This document shows positions 26,326 through 35,186 of a stretch of DNA of 53,461 nucleotides, one piece after another (position 1 is the first letter of the stretch; every line of letters begins with the position of its first letter). The stretch spans positions 1 through 53,461 of the forward strand of contig JAJQDT010000152.1 in the NCBI GenBank assembly GCA_021202075.1, read 5' to 3'. A program made the position numbers and the translations under genes. The notes beneath the pieces were generated by a model. It saw only the letters and a program-made list of their open reading frames with translations. It was not told the DNA's origin and searched no databases. Source of the stretch: Lachnospiraceae bacterium. GTDB taxonomy: Bacteria; Bacillota; Clostridia; Lachnospirales; Lachnospiraceae.

Positions 26326-29088
26326 ATGAAACGTATTGAGAAAAAATCCTGTGCGTTTTTACTGGCCTGCCTTATGTGCGTTTCCGCGTTTGCTTCGCCG
26401 CTTACCCTGAACGCATACGCCGGGGAAACGACGGCAGAGACTGCGGATAGCAGCGGCGGTCTGACCGGGGAAACAGAGACAGAGCCGCAGGAAGTGGCTG
26501 ATTTAGAAGACCTGACAGCGGAAGAAGAGGCTTCCGAGGAGGAAGCAGCTGATCTTACAGAAGCAATTGTTCTTACGGAATCCGCAGATGCGATATCGGC
26601 GGAGGAGAAGGCCGGTGAGAGCGATGAAACTCTCAATGCTGCGTCGACGTCTGACACAGACAGTTCCCTGGAGATCGTCTCGATTGAAGAGGTGGACAGT
26701 GTCCCCGCAGATGTTTCTGTGGACGATAGTTACGACGATGTCCCTTCCACTGTGACGGTCATCGAATATTTGGAGAACTATAGCTGGAGCTATGAGACTT
26801 TGGAATATCTGGATGAAGATCTTGATTATTATCCGGTTGAGATTACCGGATATTCCGGGCAGGATACGGACGTGATTATCCCATCGGCATTCTGGGATAA
26901 TTATGTTAATGGGGATTACTTGGATTATTCCCAGTTCAAGGTGATGCAGATTGGGGATTCTGTGTTTACTCTGAAAGAGTTTATCACATCCGTATGCATT
27001 CCGAATACGGTCACCGAGATCGGAGCTTCCGCCTTTGCATCCTGCACCGGCCTGACATCCGCTACGTTTTACGCAGAGATGGAGGGAGATGAGACAACCT
27101 CGCTGGAGACGATTGGCGACAGTGCGTTTTATGACACGGCCCTGACATCGTTTACCTGTCCAGACAGTCTGAAGGCCATCGGGAATCTGGCCTTTTCGGA
27201 GACCCCTGCTCTGACTTCGGTAACATTGAATGATGGATTAGAGAGTCTGGGAATTGCGGCGTTTTCGGATTCCGGAATTACGAGTATTGACATCCCGGAT
27301 TCCGTTACTTCGATTGGATCCTATGCTTTTAGCGGCGACACGGATCTGACCAGTGTGGAAATCCCGTCCAGTGTGACAGAGCTTCAGTATGGAACCTTTT
27401 ATGGCTGTACCAGTCTGTCTTCGATTACACTGCCGGATACCATGGCGCATCTGTATGGGAACGAGTTCCATGAGACCAGCTGGTATGAGAGCCAGTCGGA
27501 TGGAGCGGTTTATCTGAACAAGGTATTCTATTCTTACAAGGGGACGATGTACGCAGACACATCGCTCGAAATAAAATCCGGCACCACCTGCATCTCCGGC
27601 TATGCGTGCGAGGGTCAGGAGAATCTGGTATCTGTTACCTTGCCGGAAGGGCTGCTCAGTATTGGCTATGGCGCTTTCCTGGGCACTGGACTGACAAGCA
27701 TTTATATTCCGTCTTCCGTGACGACGATCGACAAAGGCTCGGTCGGCTATAAGAGCGTTACGAACTGGCCGACATCGGATGATACGGATGTTTCCGGAGA
27801 GGTGATCGAAGACTTTATCATTTACGGCTATTCCGGGACGGCCGCGGAGACCTATGCGAGTGAGAATGGGATTACGTTTGTGGCGTTAGTTCCGGCCCAG
27901 GATATCTCGGCGTGCACGATTTCCGGCATCGACGCCTCCTATGTTTATACCGGGGATGCGATTTGTCCGGAGGTGACGCTGACCCTTGATGGCGAGGTCG
28001 TTTCGTCTGATTATTATACCGTGGAATACGAACATAACACGGATGCCGGAACGGCGGCTGTGACAATCACAGGGAATACGATTCTGACAGGAAGTGTTGA
28101 AAGGACATTTACCATCACCAAAGCAGATCAGACGCTGGAAGCGGCCGTGGCGCCTGATACGATTGAAGTCGGCGGGAACGCGCAGATTACAGCGAACGGT
28201 CAGGGAACGATCACGTACACTTCGGGCGATACTTCTATTGCGGCTGTAGACGAGACGACCGGCGTTGTGACCGGCGTCGGCGCGGGTACGGTCGTCATCA
28301 CTGTGGAGGCGGAGGGAACCGGTAATTACAACTCCGCGAAAGCAACGGTGACAATCACAGTGAACGCAGCAGAGGAAGAAACCGAAGAAACAGAAGAAAC
28401 AGAAACAGAAAAAACGGAAGAAACCAATACCGGTAATACCAGTGATAACAGTAACGATGAAACAGAGACACCGGAAACTGCTGCGGCCGTGCAGCTGCCG
28501 GCAGTCGGCAGCACATATTCGATCGGTAAGCTGAAGTATAAGGTCACGGCGTCGAGTGAGACTAAAAAGACGGTGACCGTCACAGGACCGGTCAGTAAGA
28601 GCGTAACAAGTATCACCGTCCCTGCCGCAGTAACGATTGAAGGGATGGAATATCAGGTGACAGCCATCGCGGCAAAGGCGTTTTCCGGCTGTAAGAAGCT
28701 GAAGAAGGTGACCATCGGGACAAAGGTAGCTTCTATCGGGAAGAAGGCGTTTTATGGCTGTAAGAAACTGAAAAAGGTCAATATCAAGTCTAAGGTACTG
28801 ACGAGCATCGGCGCATCTGCGTTCCAGGGCTGTACCGCTATGAAGAGCTTTGTATGCAAATCGACGAAGCTGAAAAGCATCGGGAAAAAGGCATTTTACG
28901 GTGACAGGAAGCTGAACAGAGTTTCTCTGAAGACAAAAAAGCTCAAAGCATCCAAAGTAAAAGCGAATGCATTTAAAGGGATAAAGAGTACCTGTACCTT
29001 CAGGGTTCCGGCGTCGAAGGTAAGCGCTTACAAAAAGATCTTCCGTGCAAAAGGCGCTGGAAGCAGTATTAAGATGAAAAAGCTGTAG
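26326..29088 (+). CDS. Secreted BspA-like leucine-rich repeat protein with Big_2 domain
   Basis: 920 residues with signal peptide (KKSCAFLLACLMCVSAFASP) and AAGGAG ahead of the ATG. An acidic Glu/Thr/Ser-rich stretch (about 35-150) precedes a first LRR_5 block (about 220-480; SVCIPNTVTEIGASAFASC, SIDIPDSVTSIGSYAFSG). An MBG/Big-like pair follows (about 520-680; TEVNT-like linker EETEETEETETEKTEET after it), then a second LRR_5 block to the end with very basic repeats (FSGCKKLKKVTIG, FYGCKKLKKVNIKSK). Such proteins sit on the surface and bind host or microbial ligands. No LPXTG or membrane anchor is seen. It is followed after 30 bases by a Wzy/WaaL-like gene and lies within the inverted-repeat cassette. 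Confidence 0.9.
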   Translation: MKRIEKKSCAFLLACLMCVSAFASPLTLNAYAGETTAETADSSGGLTGETETEPQEVADLEDLTAEEEASEEEAADLTEAIVLTESADAISAEEKAGESDETLNAASTSDTDSSLEIVSIEEVDSVPADVSVDDSYDDVPSTVTVIEYLENYSWSYETLEYLDEDLDYYPVEITGYSGQDTDVIIPSAFWDNYVNGDYLDYSQFKVMQIGDSVFTLKEFITSVCIPNTVTEIGASAFASCTGLTSATFYAEMEGDETTSLETIGDSAFYDTALTSFTCPDSLKAIGNLAFSETPALTSVTLNDGLESLGIAAFSDSGITSIDIPDSVTSIGSYAFSGDTDLTSVEIPSSVTELQYGTFYGCTSLSSITLPDTMAHLYGNEFHETSWYESQSDGAVYLNKVFYSYKGTMYADTSLEIKSGTTCISGYACEGQENLVSVTLPEGLLSIGYGAFLGTGLTSIYIPSSVTTIDKGSVGYKSVTNWPTSDDTDVSGEVIEDFIIYGYSGTAAETYASENGITFVALVPAQDISACTISGIDASYVYTGDAICPEVTLTLDGEVVSSDYYTVEYEHNTDAGTAAVTITGNTILTGSVERTFTITKADQTLEAAVAPDTIEVGGNAQITANGQGTITYTSGDTSIAAVDETTGVVTGVGAGTVVITVEAEGTGNYNSAKATVTITVNAAEEETEETEETETEKTEETNTGNTSDNSNDETETPETAAAVQLPAVGSTYSIGKLKYKVTASSETKKTVTVTGPVSKSVTSITVPAAVTIEGMEYQVTAIAAKAFSGCKKLKKVTIGTKVASIGKKAFYGCKKLKKVNIKSKVLTSIGASAFQGCTAMKSFVCKSTKLKSIGKKAFYGDRKLNRVSLKTKKLKASKVKANAFKGIKSTCTFRVPASKVSAYKKIFRAKGAGSSIKMKKL

Positions 29089-29118
29089 AACACAGGTTAT
29101 GATACGAGGAGAATGGGG

Positions 29119-30840
29119 ATGAAAGCTGCTCTGATGCAAATGTCAGAACGGACGATCGTCTGGTTTCTGACGGGAATTCTGATTGTTTCACTAACCGCTG
29201 CGGGCGGGTTCATGCAGTGGTCGGCAGCTTTCCTGGCTCTGCTGCTGGGCGTCGGGCTTACGGCAGTTATCATCAAAAGCGGCAGAGTCGTGCTGAGTGT
29301 GGATATCTGTGCGCTTGCGATCTCTGTCGTCTGCCTGATGTACCTGCTTACGGCGCTCTGGGCGACGGACCGGGGCATGGCGGTGGAAGGATTTATTCAT
29401 TTTCTGCCGATGTTTTTATTTTATGCGCTTCTCTGCCGCATACCTGATAAAAGGGAACAGCTGATCAATCTGCTGCCGCTCTTTGGAAGTCTGATGACGG
29501 TTTTCTCTTTCCTTATGATGCAGTTTTCTGTGTTTAAGGATTATGTCAGCGTTGCAAACCGTCTGTCGGGTTTTTTTCAGTATCCGAATACGTATGCTTT
29601 GTTTCTGCTGATCTGTCTGATTGTCGCGGCATACCGGCTTCAGGAGGAGCAGATCGACTGGCCGGATGTGCTGCACTGTGGAATTGCGGTATTCGGCATT
29701 TATATGAGCGGAAGCCGGACCACGTTTCTGCTCCTGCTTGGAGTGCTTGTGATTTTTGCGGCGCGTATACGGAGCGTAAGAAGAATCCTGCTGCCGATGG
29801 CGGCGCTGCTGCTTCTTTTGACCGCGGTGCTGGGAATCACGGGTATCACCGGAGACCTTTTCGGGCGGCTGCTGGATGTTTCCCTTCGCTCCAGTACATT
29901 TCTGGGGCGGCTGCTTTACGCGCAGGACGCGCTGAAGCTGATTCTCCGCCATCCGTTCGGGTGCGGGTATTACGGCTACTTTTTTTTGCAGTCGGAAATC
30001 CAGACCGGGGTATATTCCGTTGCCAATGTCCATAATGAGCTGCTGCAGCTGATGCTGGATGTCGGAATTGTGCCGGCACTGCTTTTCTATGGCGCCATGC
30101 TTGCCACCATCTTCAGGAAAACCGTTTCCGGCCGCGACCGTCTGGCGGTACTGGTTCTGCTGCTGCACAGTCTGCTGGACTATGACTTTCAGTTTCTCTC
30201 CATCTGTTTCGTTCTGATTCTGTTTCTGAATCTGCATAACGTGAAGGAATATCCCATTTCGCTGTTTACAAAAATACTGTCAATGACAGGCTTGGCGGTC
30301 CTGGCTGTCGGGGCTGTCTGCATCGGTGTATCCAACTGGTATATGACGAGAGGGCAGTATGAAAAAGCGGTACAGGCCTACGGAGGAAACACGCTTGCAA
30401 AGATGTATCTTCTGACGAAGCTGGAGGACACAGACGCTCTTTATGACCTGGCGGTCTCTGTTACAGAGGGGAACCGGCACGTGACAATCGCTTATCAGGC
30501 CCTGGCACAGGTTTCTCTGGCAGAAGGGAAAATCTCGGACTATATTGAATACAAAGATACAGCGCTGCAATTGGCGCCTTATGATTTCGACAGCTATACG
30601 GATTATCTGGATGTGCTTTCCTATTGCTTTTCTCTGTATCTGAAAAGCGGTGAGACAAAAAGTGCTGAAATCTGTCTGGAAAAAGCAGAGAACATACCTG
30701 TACTGCTTGAACAGGTGAAGGAAAAAACCAGCTGGCTCGGATGGCAGATTGACGATGTGCCGCAGGTTACACTACCGCAGGAATATCAGGAGCTGATCGC
30801 ATCGATGGAAGAACAGATAGCGGACATCGGAGAAGGATGA
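29119..30840 (+). CDS. Wzy/WaaL-like polytopic membrane protein with C-terminal TPR-like region
   Basis: 573 residues from MKAALMQMSERTIVWFLTGI, chosen because AGGAGA is 7 bases ahead. About ten hydrophobic helices cover the first 400 residues. The periplasmic-loop signature of the Wzy_C/O-antigen ligase family is present: LRSSTFLGRLLYAQDALKLI, RHPFGCGYYGYFF and NVHNELLQLMLDVG with the conserved His. The last ~170 residues are helical and TPR-like (YEKAVQAYGGNTLAKMYLLT and following). Gram-positive members polymerise or transfer glycans from lipid carriers. Next to an LRR surface protein it might glycosylate that protein, which is inference. The stop codon lies 4 bases before the right inverted repeat. 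Confidence 0.8.
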   Translation: MKAALMQMSERTIVWFLTGILIVSLTAAGGFMQWSAAFLALLLGVGLTAVIIKSGRVVLSVDICALAISVVCLMYLLTALWATDRGMAVEGFIHFLPMFLFYALLCRIPDKREQLINLLPLFGSLMTVFSFLMMQFSVFKDYVSVANRLSGFFQYPNTYALFLLICLIVAAYRLQEEQIDWPDVLHCGIAVFGIYMSGSRTTFLLLLGVLVIFAARIRSVRRILLPMAALLLLLTAVLGITGITGDLFGRLLDVSLRSSTFLGRLLYAQDALKLILRHPFGCGYYGYFFLQSEIQTGVYSVANVHNELLQLMLDVGIVPALLFYGAMLATIFRKTVSGRDRLAVLVLLLHSLLDYDFQFLSICFVLILFLNLHNVKEYPISLFTKILSMTGLAVLAVGAVCIGVSNWYMTRGQYEKAVQAYGGNTLAKMYLLTKLEDTDALYDLAVSVTEGNRHVTIAYQALAQVSLAEGKISDYIEYKDTALQLAPYDFDSYTDYLDVLSYCFSLYLKSGETKSAEICLEKAENIPVLLEQVKEKTSWLGWQIDDVPQVTLPQEYQELIASMEEQIADIGEG

Positions 30841-30844
30841 CTTA

Positions 30845-30925
30845 GCTGCGTCGAGGCTTTTATGAACTGCGATTCGCGCGTCAGGCGTTGCAAGATGCAT
30901 AGGTTATTTCGTGACAGATCCTTAC
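30845..30925 (-). repeat. Right 81-bp inverted repeat flanking the LRR cassette
   Basis: Reverse complement of the repeat at 26185-26265 with 12 mismatches and no gaps. Its outer end overlaps the stop codon of the GNAT gene at 30922, and its inner end is 4 bases from the stop of the Wzy/WaaL-like gene, so it fills the whole gap between two convergent genes. Confidence 0.88.
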
Positions 30926-32220
30926 CCGAAGGCGGAGGAATTCCGTACTGAGAAATTCAGCTTTTCTGCCAGTGCCCGCGACGCGTGGTTTTTCTCATCA
31001 ATTCGCAGTCTCACTTCGTCCGCATCAAGACGTTCACGCGCGTATGCAAGTGCCGCCCGGCACATCTCCGTGCCAAAGCCCTGCCGGTGATAAGCGGCAT
31101 CCAGCATATACTGCATTTCCAGAATCTGTTTTGGGACAGCCCGGCTTTGACCATGTTCGTTTTCCTGTCTTTCCGGCAACGGTTCCCCGTCTGTCCGGTC
31201 TTTATCCGTCTGGCCTTCATCTATCTGACCCGTGTCCATCCGGCCTTCGTCTGCCCGATCTTTGTTCATCTGGCCGTTGTCCGCCATCTGGCCTTCGTCT
31301 GCCCGATCTTGAACTTCATCGATTTGTCCGTCAACTGTCCTGCGTTCGCACATCAGACTCTCCTCTTTCCGGCCTTCGTCTGCCCAACTCAGAATCAGCC
31401 GGTGCGTATAAATATTCTGGCTCCCGCACGGTTCAAATCCGCAGCAGCCGATTACGCGCTCCTGGTACAGCACACTCCACAGGCCAAACCCCTGCATCCG
31501 GTACGCATTATGAATATATGCTCTCAGCCGGTCTTCCGAAAAAGCATCCGCCTCCGGATTCGCTTTGATGGCGCCCATTTCGAACGTCCTCGTTCTTTGA
31601 TCGGAAATTGCAGCTCCGGCTCCCCACTCCAGATCCACACCCATGCCTCCGCTCTGTCTGCTGATACGCACCAGGTCAGGCAAATCCCCTTCCGTCATCT
31701 CCCGGATCACCAGCCTTTTTGTGCGCGCAATCTCAGCAGGCAGCCCCTGCGCGCGCAACAGCCACTCCTCCAGATAGTCCGCATCCACTTCTCCAAAGCC
31801 TTCCAGCACCAGCGCCGCACCGTCAAACCATCCGTTTTCACTGCCGCTGCTCCGTTTCCCCTCACTGGTATTCTCAATAAAAGTCTTCTGAAAACAGTTC
31901 TCCTGATTTCGAGCTTCCCATACTGTCTGCTGCGGATAAGCTGTTTCCTCGTCCATTGATACTGATGTCCGATTTCTGCGCTGGCAGCCAAAATATACGA
32001 TTCCCTCCCGCGCCAGCCTCCTTCCGGTCTCTTCAGAATCAGTGAGAACCACTGTCTGTTTTTTCCGTTCTTTCGAAGTCTTCCATATTTCCTCCGTCAG
32101 CATGGCACAGGAAACATCTTCTTTTATCAGCTTTTCTTTCAGTATGTTCAGTTCCCGATCCCATTCCTGACTCAAATCAAGCAGAACATACCGCAGTGTT
32201 CTTTCTTTTTGTGTACACAT
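30922..32220 (-). CDS. GNAT-family acetyltransferase with low-complexity insert
   Basis: 432 residues; GGAGAA precedes the ATG. The N-terminal ~160 residues (YVLLDLSQEWDRELNILKEK, VLTDSEETGRRLAREGIVYF) resemble a HAD/phosphoglycolate-like or nucleotide-monitoring module that I cannot name. A GNAT domain starts at TKRLVIREMTEGDLPDL (about residue 165) and ends with the acetyl-CoA loop YHRQGFGTEMCRAALAYARE. Between its beta-strands (about 278-365) lies a hydrophilic run of imperfect DEGQM/DRADEG repeats (GQIDEGQTDKDRTDGE). Core strands on both sides are normal, so the insert loops out of the fold. The substrate is unknown. It converges on the LRR cassette. Confidence 0.82.
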   Translation of the reverse strand: MCTQKERTLRYVLLDLSQEWDRELNILKEKLIKEDVSCAMLTEEIWKTSKERKKQTVVLTDSEETGRRLAREGIVYFGCQRRNRTSVSMDEETAYPQQTVWEARNQENCFQKTFIENTSEGKRSSGSENGWFDGAALVLEGFGEVDADYLEEWLLRAQGLPAEIARTKRLVIREMTEGDLPDLVRISRQSGGMGVDLEWGAGAAISDQRTRTFEMGAIKANPEADAFSEDRLRAYIHNAYRMQGFGLWSVLYQERVIGCCGFEPCGSQNIYTHRLILSWADEGRKEESLMCERRTVDGQIDEVQDRADEGQMADNGQMNKDRADEGRMDTGQIDEGQTDKDRTDGEPLPERQENEHGQSRAVPKQILEMQYMLDAAYHRQGFGTEMCRAALAYARERLDADEVRLRIDEKNHASRALAEKLNFSVRNSSAFG

Positions 32221-32314
32221 ATCTTTTCTCCGACTTTACCTGTTCTCTCTGGGAAATTTTCGCCCACTCGATATTGTATGCGTTTTTGCTTTGCTGCCGG
32301 CACATTAACTCATT

Positions 32315-32470
32315 ATATGTTCGTATCCGCGGAGCGGATATGGACGAAGGCCGCGCCCCCTCGCCGGGGAGGCATCCCACGCTTCGCATGGGATATACCC
32401 TCGCCGGGTTATGCCCCCAATCTTTGATTGCGGGGCGTGGGCATCCCACGCTTCGCATAGAATATACGGT
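32315..32470 (-). repeat. Mosaic of palindromic repeat units, reversed relative to 19500-19755
   Basis: The reverse complement contains GGTATATCCCATGCGAAGCG and GGGATGCCTCCCCGGCGAGG followed by GGGGCGCGG, as at 19560-19640. A second GAAGCGTGGGATGCC unit lies beside it. A terminal hairpin ATCCGC-gga-GCGGAT ends in ACATATAAT. It lies in the 32221-32922 gap, just upstream of the GNAT gene start. Confidence 0.75.
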
Positions 32471-32701
32471 TTTCCATTGCGCCGTTTCTTGTATAAGTTG
32501 ATTCTAATTCGATAATTATACTTCTCCGGCAGCCAAAATCAACCTGTTTTTATCATAGCGGTTCCTGTCCAACAACGAGCTATCGTAATTGTAAAGGTAC
32601 TGAACAGATAAAGTCCATCTATGCGTAGCACATCCGGCTCCTGATTTTCTTATATCTTTTCGGTCAATTTTCAGGTATTTTTAATGTTTAAAAAATATGT
32701 G

Positions 32702-32730
32702 TTGACTTTATAACCATTTTATGATATTGT
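32702..32730 (+). promoter_or_regulatory. Sigma-A promoter of the Rpn-like gene at 32923
   Basis: TTGACT, 17-base spacer, TATTGT. The leader is about 190 nt, unusually long for a single gene, with no hairpin I can name. Confidence 0.6.
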
Positions 32731-32922
32731 AATTTTGTGTTATCAATTCTATATTTATTATGTTGTTCAAGAAATTCTTTATTACTTGCTAAAGATATCC
32801 AGAAAAAGCAATTAAAACTAATACTTGTGCAAATTGCAGTTTTATGTTATCCTGTCCTTAAGCTTTTTAAGCGATCAGGTATCCACCGCATTGCACAAAA
32901 CACTTTACAGGGAGGATACCAG

Positions 32923-33906
32923 ATGAGCCAAAAGTCACCACACACGACACAAAAGAACCAGAGCCATAAGGTCAACCGCAAATACAAGGATCGGCTGTTC
33001 CGGTACATTTTCAAAAATAAAAAGGATTTACTCGACCTCTATAATGCCATTAATGGAACCTCATATACCGATGCCTCCGATCTGATAATCACCACTCTGT
33101 CCGATGCCATCTATATCGGTATGAAAAACGACGTGGGATTCCTGATCGGCAACTGCCTGAATCTTTACGAACACCAGAGCAGCATAAATCCCAATATGCC
33201 CCTGCGAGGATTGTTTTATCTGGTAAAGATGCTTCAGGGCTATGTGGAGTTAAACCATTACAACCTGTATTCATCGACACGAATCGAGCTTCCATTCCCC
33301 AGGTATATTGTATTTTACAATGGAGATAAGGAAGCGCCGGATTGCGAAGAGTTGAGTTTATCCGATGCATTTCCGAAAATGGCCGGAAGCAGGCCTGCAC
33401 TGGAGTGTCATGCGACAGTCTTAAATATTAATTATGGACACAATCAGGAGCTTCTGAACAAGTGTAAACGATTATCCGATTATTCATACTTTGTACATCA
33501 GGTTCGGGAATACCTGGAGCAGGAATATGCAATAGACCAGGCAATCGATTGCGCAATGGAAGACTGTATTCAGAAGGAGATTCTTTCTGATATCCTGATT
33601 GCAAACCGCGCGGAGGTAAAAAGTATGCTGCTCTCAACATTTGATGAAAAAGAGTATAGAAAAATGCTTCGTGAGGAAGCCCGTGAGGAAGGGCTCAAAG
33701 AAGGGCTCAGAGAAGGAATTGAAAAAGGGCTTGCGGAAGGACGTGAGGAAGGACGTGAGGAAGGGCAAAAGGAAGGGCGAAAGGAAGGACAAAAGAAACT
33801 CAACGATTTATACGAAACGCTTCTTGGTGAAGGTCGAATAGAGGATTTGGAAAAGGCGATAAAAGACAATGAATATCGTCAAAAGCTGTTAAAGGAGCAT
33901 AGCTGA
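32923..33906 (+). CDS. Rpn-family PD-(D/E)XK nuclease / putative transposase
   Basis: 327 residues from MSQKSPHTTQKNQSHKVNRK, start fixed by AGGGAGG. The family opening KDRLFRYIFKNKKDLLDLYN is typical. The nuclease core is DAIYIGMKNDVGFLIGNCLNLYEHQSS, with D, E and Q in the expected D...ExQ order, followed by RGLFYLVKMLQGYV and PFPRYIVFYNGDKEAPD. The end is a highly charged tail of EGREEG/EGQKEG repeats (about 248-290) and a helical cap. Rpn proteins cut DNA and promote recombination; relatives act in phage defence. The gene has its own promoter. An internal start at 33625 is described separately. Confidence 0.88.
   Translation: MSQKSPHTTQKNQSHKVNRKYKDRLFRYIFKNKKDLLDLYNAINGTSYTDASDLIITTLSDAIYIGMKNDVGFLIGNCLNLYEHQSSINPNMPLRGLFYLVKMLQGYVELNHYNLYSSTRIELPFPRYIVFYNGDKEAPDCEELSLSDAFPKMAGSRPALECHATVLNINYGHNQELLNKCKRLSDYSYFVHQVREYLEQEYAIDQAIDCAMEDCIQKEILSDILIANRAEVKSMLLSTFDEKEYRKMLREEAREEGLKEGLREGIEKGLAEGREEGREEGQKEGRKEGQKKLNDLYETLLGEGRIEDLEKAIKDNEYRQKLLKEHS
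33625..33906 (+). CDS. Possible internally started C-terminal form of the Rpn-like protein
   Basis: Inside the larger gene, GGAGG stands 8 bases before an in-frame ATG (MLLSTFDEKEYRKM). It would give 93 residues consisting only of the charged tail and terminal helix, without the nuclease core. E. coli rpn genes are known to make such intragenic small forms that block the full-length toxin. Expression here is inferred from the Shine-Dalgarno alone. Confidence 0.4.
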   Translation: MLLSTFDEKEYRKMLREEAREEGLKEGLREGIEKGLAEGREEGREEGQKEGRKEGQKKLNDLYETLLGEGRIEDLEKAIKDNEYRQKLLKEHS

Positions 33907-33967
33907 TTTTACAGCAGGAGGAAAGCCTCGCCATTTAGAGTCGCACTGCGTGCGAGGCGAGGCCTGC

Positions 33968-33994
33968 GTCCATCATCCGTACCGGATGATGGAC
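33968..33994. repeat. Perfect 12-bp hairpin of the palindromic family
   Basis: GTCCATCATCCG-tac-CGGATGATGGAC is followed by ATATAATCAGG, the same GGACATATAATCAG-like ending seen at 19690-19755. A small CGCAC/GTGCG hairpin precedes it. It lies in the gap between the Rpn gene and deoC (33907-34144), where it might also end both convergent transcripts. Confidence 0.6.
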
Positions 33995-34144
33995 ATATAA
34001 TCAGGAAATACCGTTCTGCACAACATTCGTCAACACTTACGGTGCGGCATGAAATGGCATGAAATATTCCATCCGCAGAGGCGCAGGAAACCGGTCTGTC
34101 TCCTGCGCGCCTCGGTGCGAAATCTGTGTTTTTTTGATTCGGCT

Positions 34145-34906
34145 TTACGCCTGTTGTTTCGCGATTTTCACGATCCGGCTGGTACCCAGGCGGGATGCAC
34201 CCAGTTCAAGAAACTGTGCGGCGTCATCCAGGGAGGCGATTCCGCCCGCCGCCTTGATTCTCACATCGCTGCCCACATGCTCCGCGAACAAGGCAACATC
34301 CGCAAACGTTGCACCGCCTGTACTGAACCCGGTGGACGTCTTGATAAAGTCCGCGCCCGCCTCCGTGACAATCTCGCAGAGTCGGATTTTTTCCTCGTCC
34401 GTCAACAGACAGGTTTCAATAATGACTTTCAGGATTTTGTCTCCGCAGGCCGCTTTCAGCGTGCGGATTTCATTGAGAAGACAGTCGTACTTCCGATCCT
34501 TCACCCACCCGATATTGATGACCATGTCAATTTCATCCGCGCCGTTAGCGATCGCGTCCTTCGTCTCAAATTCCTTGACCGCGGTCGTATTGTATCCGTT
34601 CGGGAAACCGATGACCGTGCAGACGGCCGGAGCAGCCGCCTGACCTCCACATTCCCTTCCCGCATCCGCACGGCTCTTTTTGATCTCCTCCGATTCGCCA
34701 GCGTCTGAATCCGTACCGCCTGCGGCAGCATCCGAAACATTGCTTCGCAGGTACTCGCTCGCCTGTTTTACATAGCTCGGCGGAATGCACACTGACGCAG
34801 TTCCATACTTCACTGCGTCATCGCAGATCTGCCGGATCTGCTCCCAAGTCGCGTCCTGTGCGAGTAATGTGTGATCTACGTGCTGAAGAATTTCTTTTAA
34901 ATCCAT
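34145..34906 (-). CDS. deoC: Deoxyribose-phosphate aldolase with internal insert
   Basis: 253 residues; GGGAGG precedes the ATG. The Schiff-base lysine is K189 in [10 protein letters not shown]. The catalytic pair partners D127 (EIDMVINIG) and K160 (ILKVIIET) are present, so the class I TIM-barrel aldolase should split deoxyribose-5-phosphate into glyceraldehyde-3-phosphate and acetaldehyde. Residues about 57-93 ([20 protein letters not shown] and following, up to AAPAV) are an extra hydrophilic stretch; typical DeoC is about 215-225 residues. It stands alone, with no other deoxynucleoside genes nearby, and reads from the promoter at 35008-35035. Confidence 0.95.
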   Translation of the reverse strand: MDLKEILQHVDHTLLAQDATWEQIRQICDDAVKYGTASVCIPPSYVKQASEYLRSNVSDAAAGGTDSDAGESEEIKKSRADAGRECGGQAAAPAVCTVIGFPNGYNTTAVKEFETKDAIANGADEIDMVINIGWVKDRKYDCLLNEIRTLKAACGDKILKVIIETCLLTDEEKIRLCEIVTEAGADFIKTSTGFSTGGATFADVALFAEHVGSDVRIKAAGGIASLDDAAQFLELGASRLGTSRIVKIAKQQA

Positions 34907-35007
34907 GATGGTTCCTCCCGTTTATTTGCAATCTGGCCATTTTCCTGTTACAATAATTTCTCATGTTCTATCGCTGCTTTCGTTTTTCAAAAACATTTAT
35001 ACCATCG

Positions 35008-35035
35008 ATTATACATAAAAACAAATTCTTTGCAA
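35008..35035 (-). promoter_or_regulatory. Sigma-A promoter of deoC
   Basis: On the minus strand TTGCAA, a 16-base spacer and consensus TATAAT, about 100 bases upstream of the deoC start. Confidence 0.6.
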
Positions 35036-35186
35036 CATTGAAAAAAAGTTTTTGCAAAATTATATTTGACCGTTCCGGGAGCTGTGCATCGCATTACAGG
35101 AAGGCGCATACGTTCCCCGAAAATAATCTCGTTTTTTCGATGTCGAGACCCTTCCCATACCGATTATTCCCAAAATATCCAGCTAT

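Noticed and set aside
27886..29139. 417-codon minus-strand frame across the LRR gene
   Set aside because: It is antisense to repeats that match LRR_5 and Big_2 patterns; no start signal or domain is seen.
31420..31450. T-arm-like GGTTCAAATCC suggesting a tRNA
   Set aside because: It lies in the coding frame of the GNAT protein, with no acceptor stem or anticodon arm at tRNA distances.
33725..33795. EGREEG repeats of the Rpn protein as evidence of a separate gene
   Set aside because: They are in frame with the nuclease domain and are a known tail type in this family; only the internal start is of interest.
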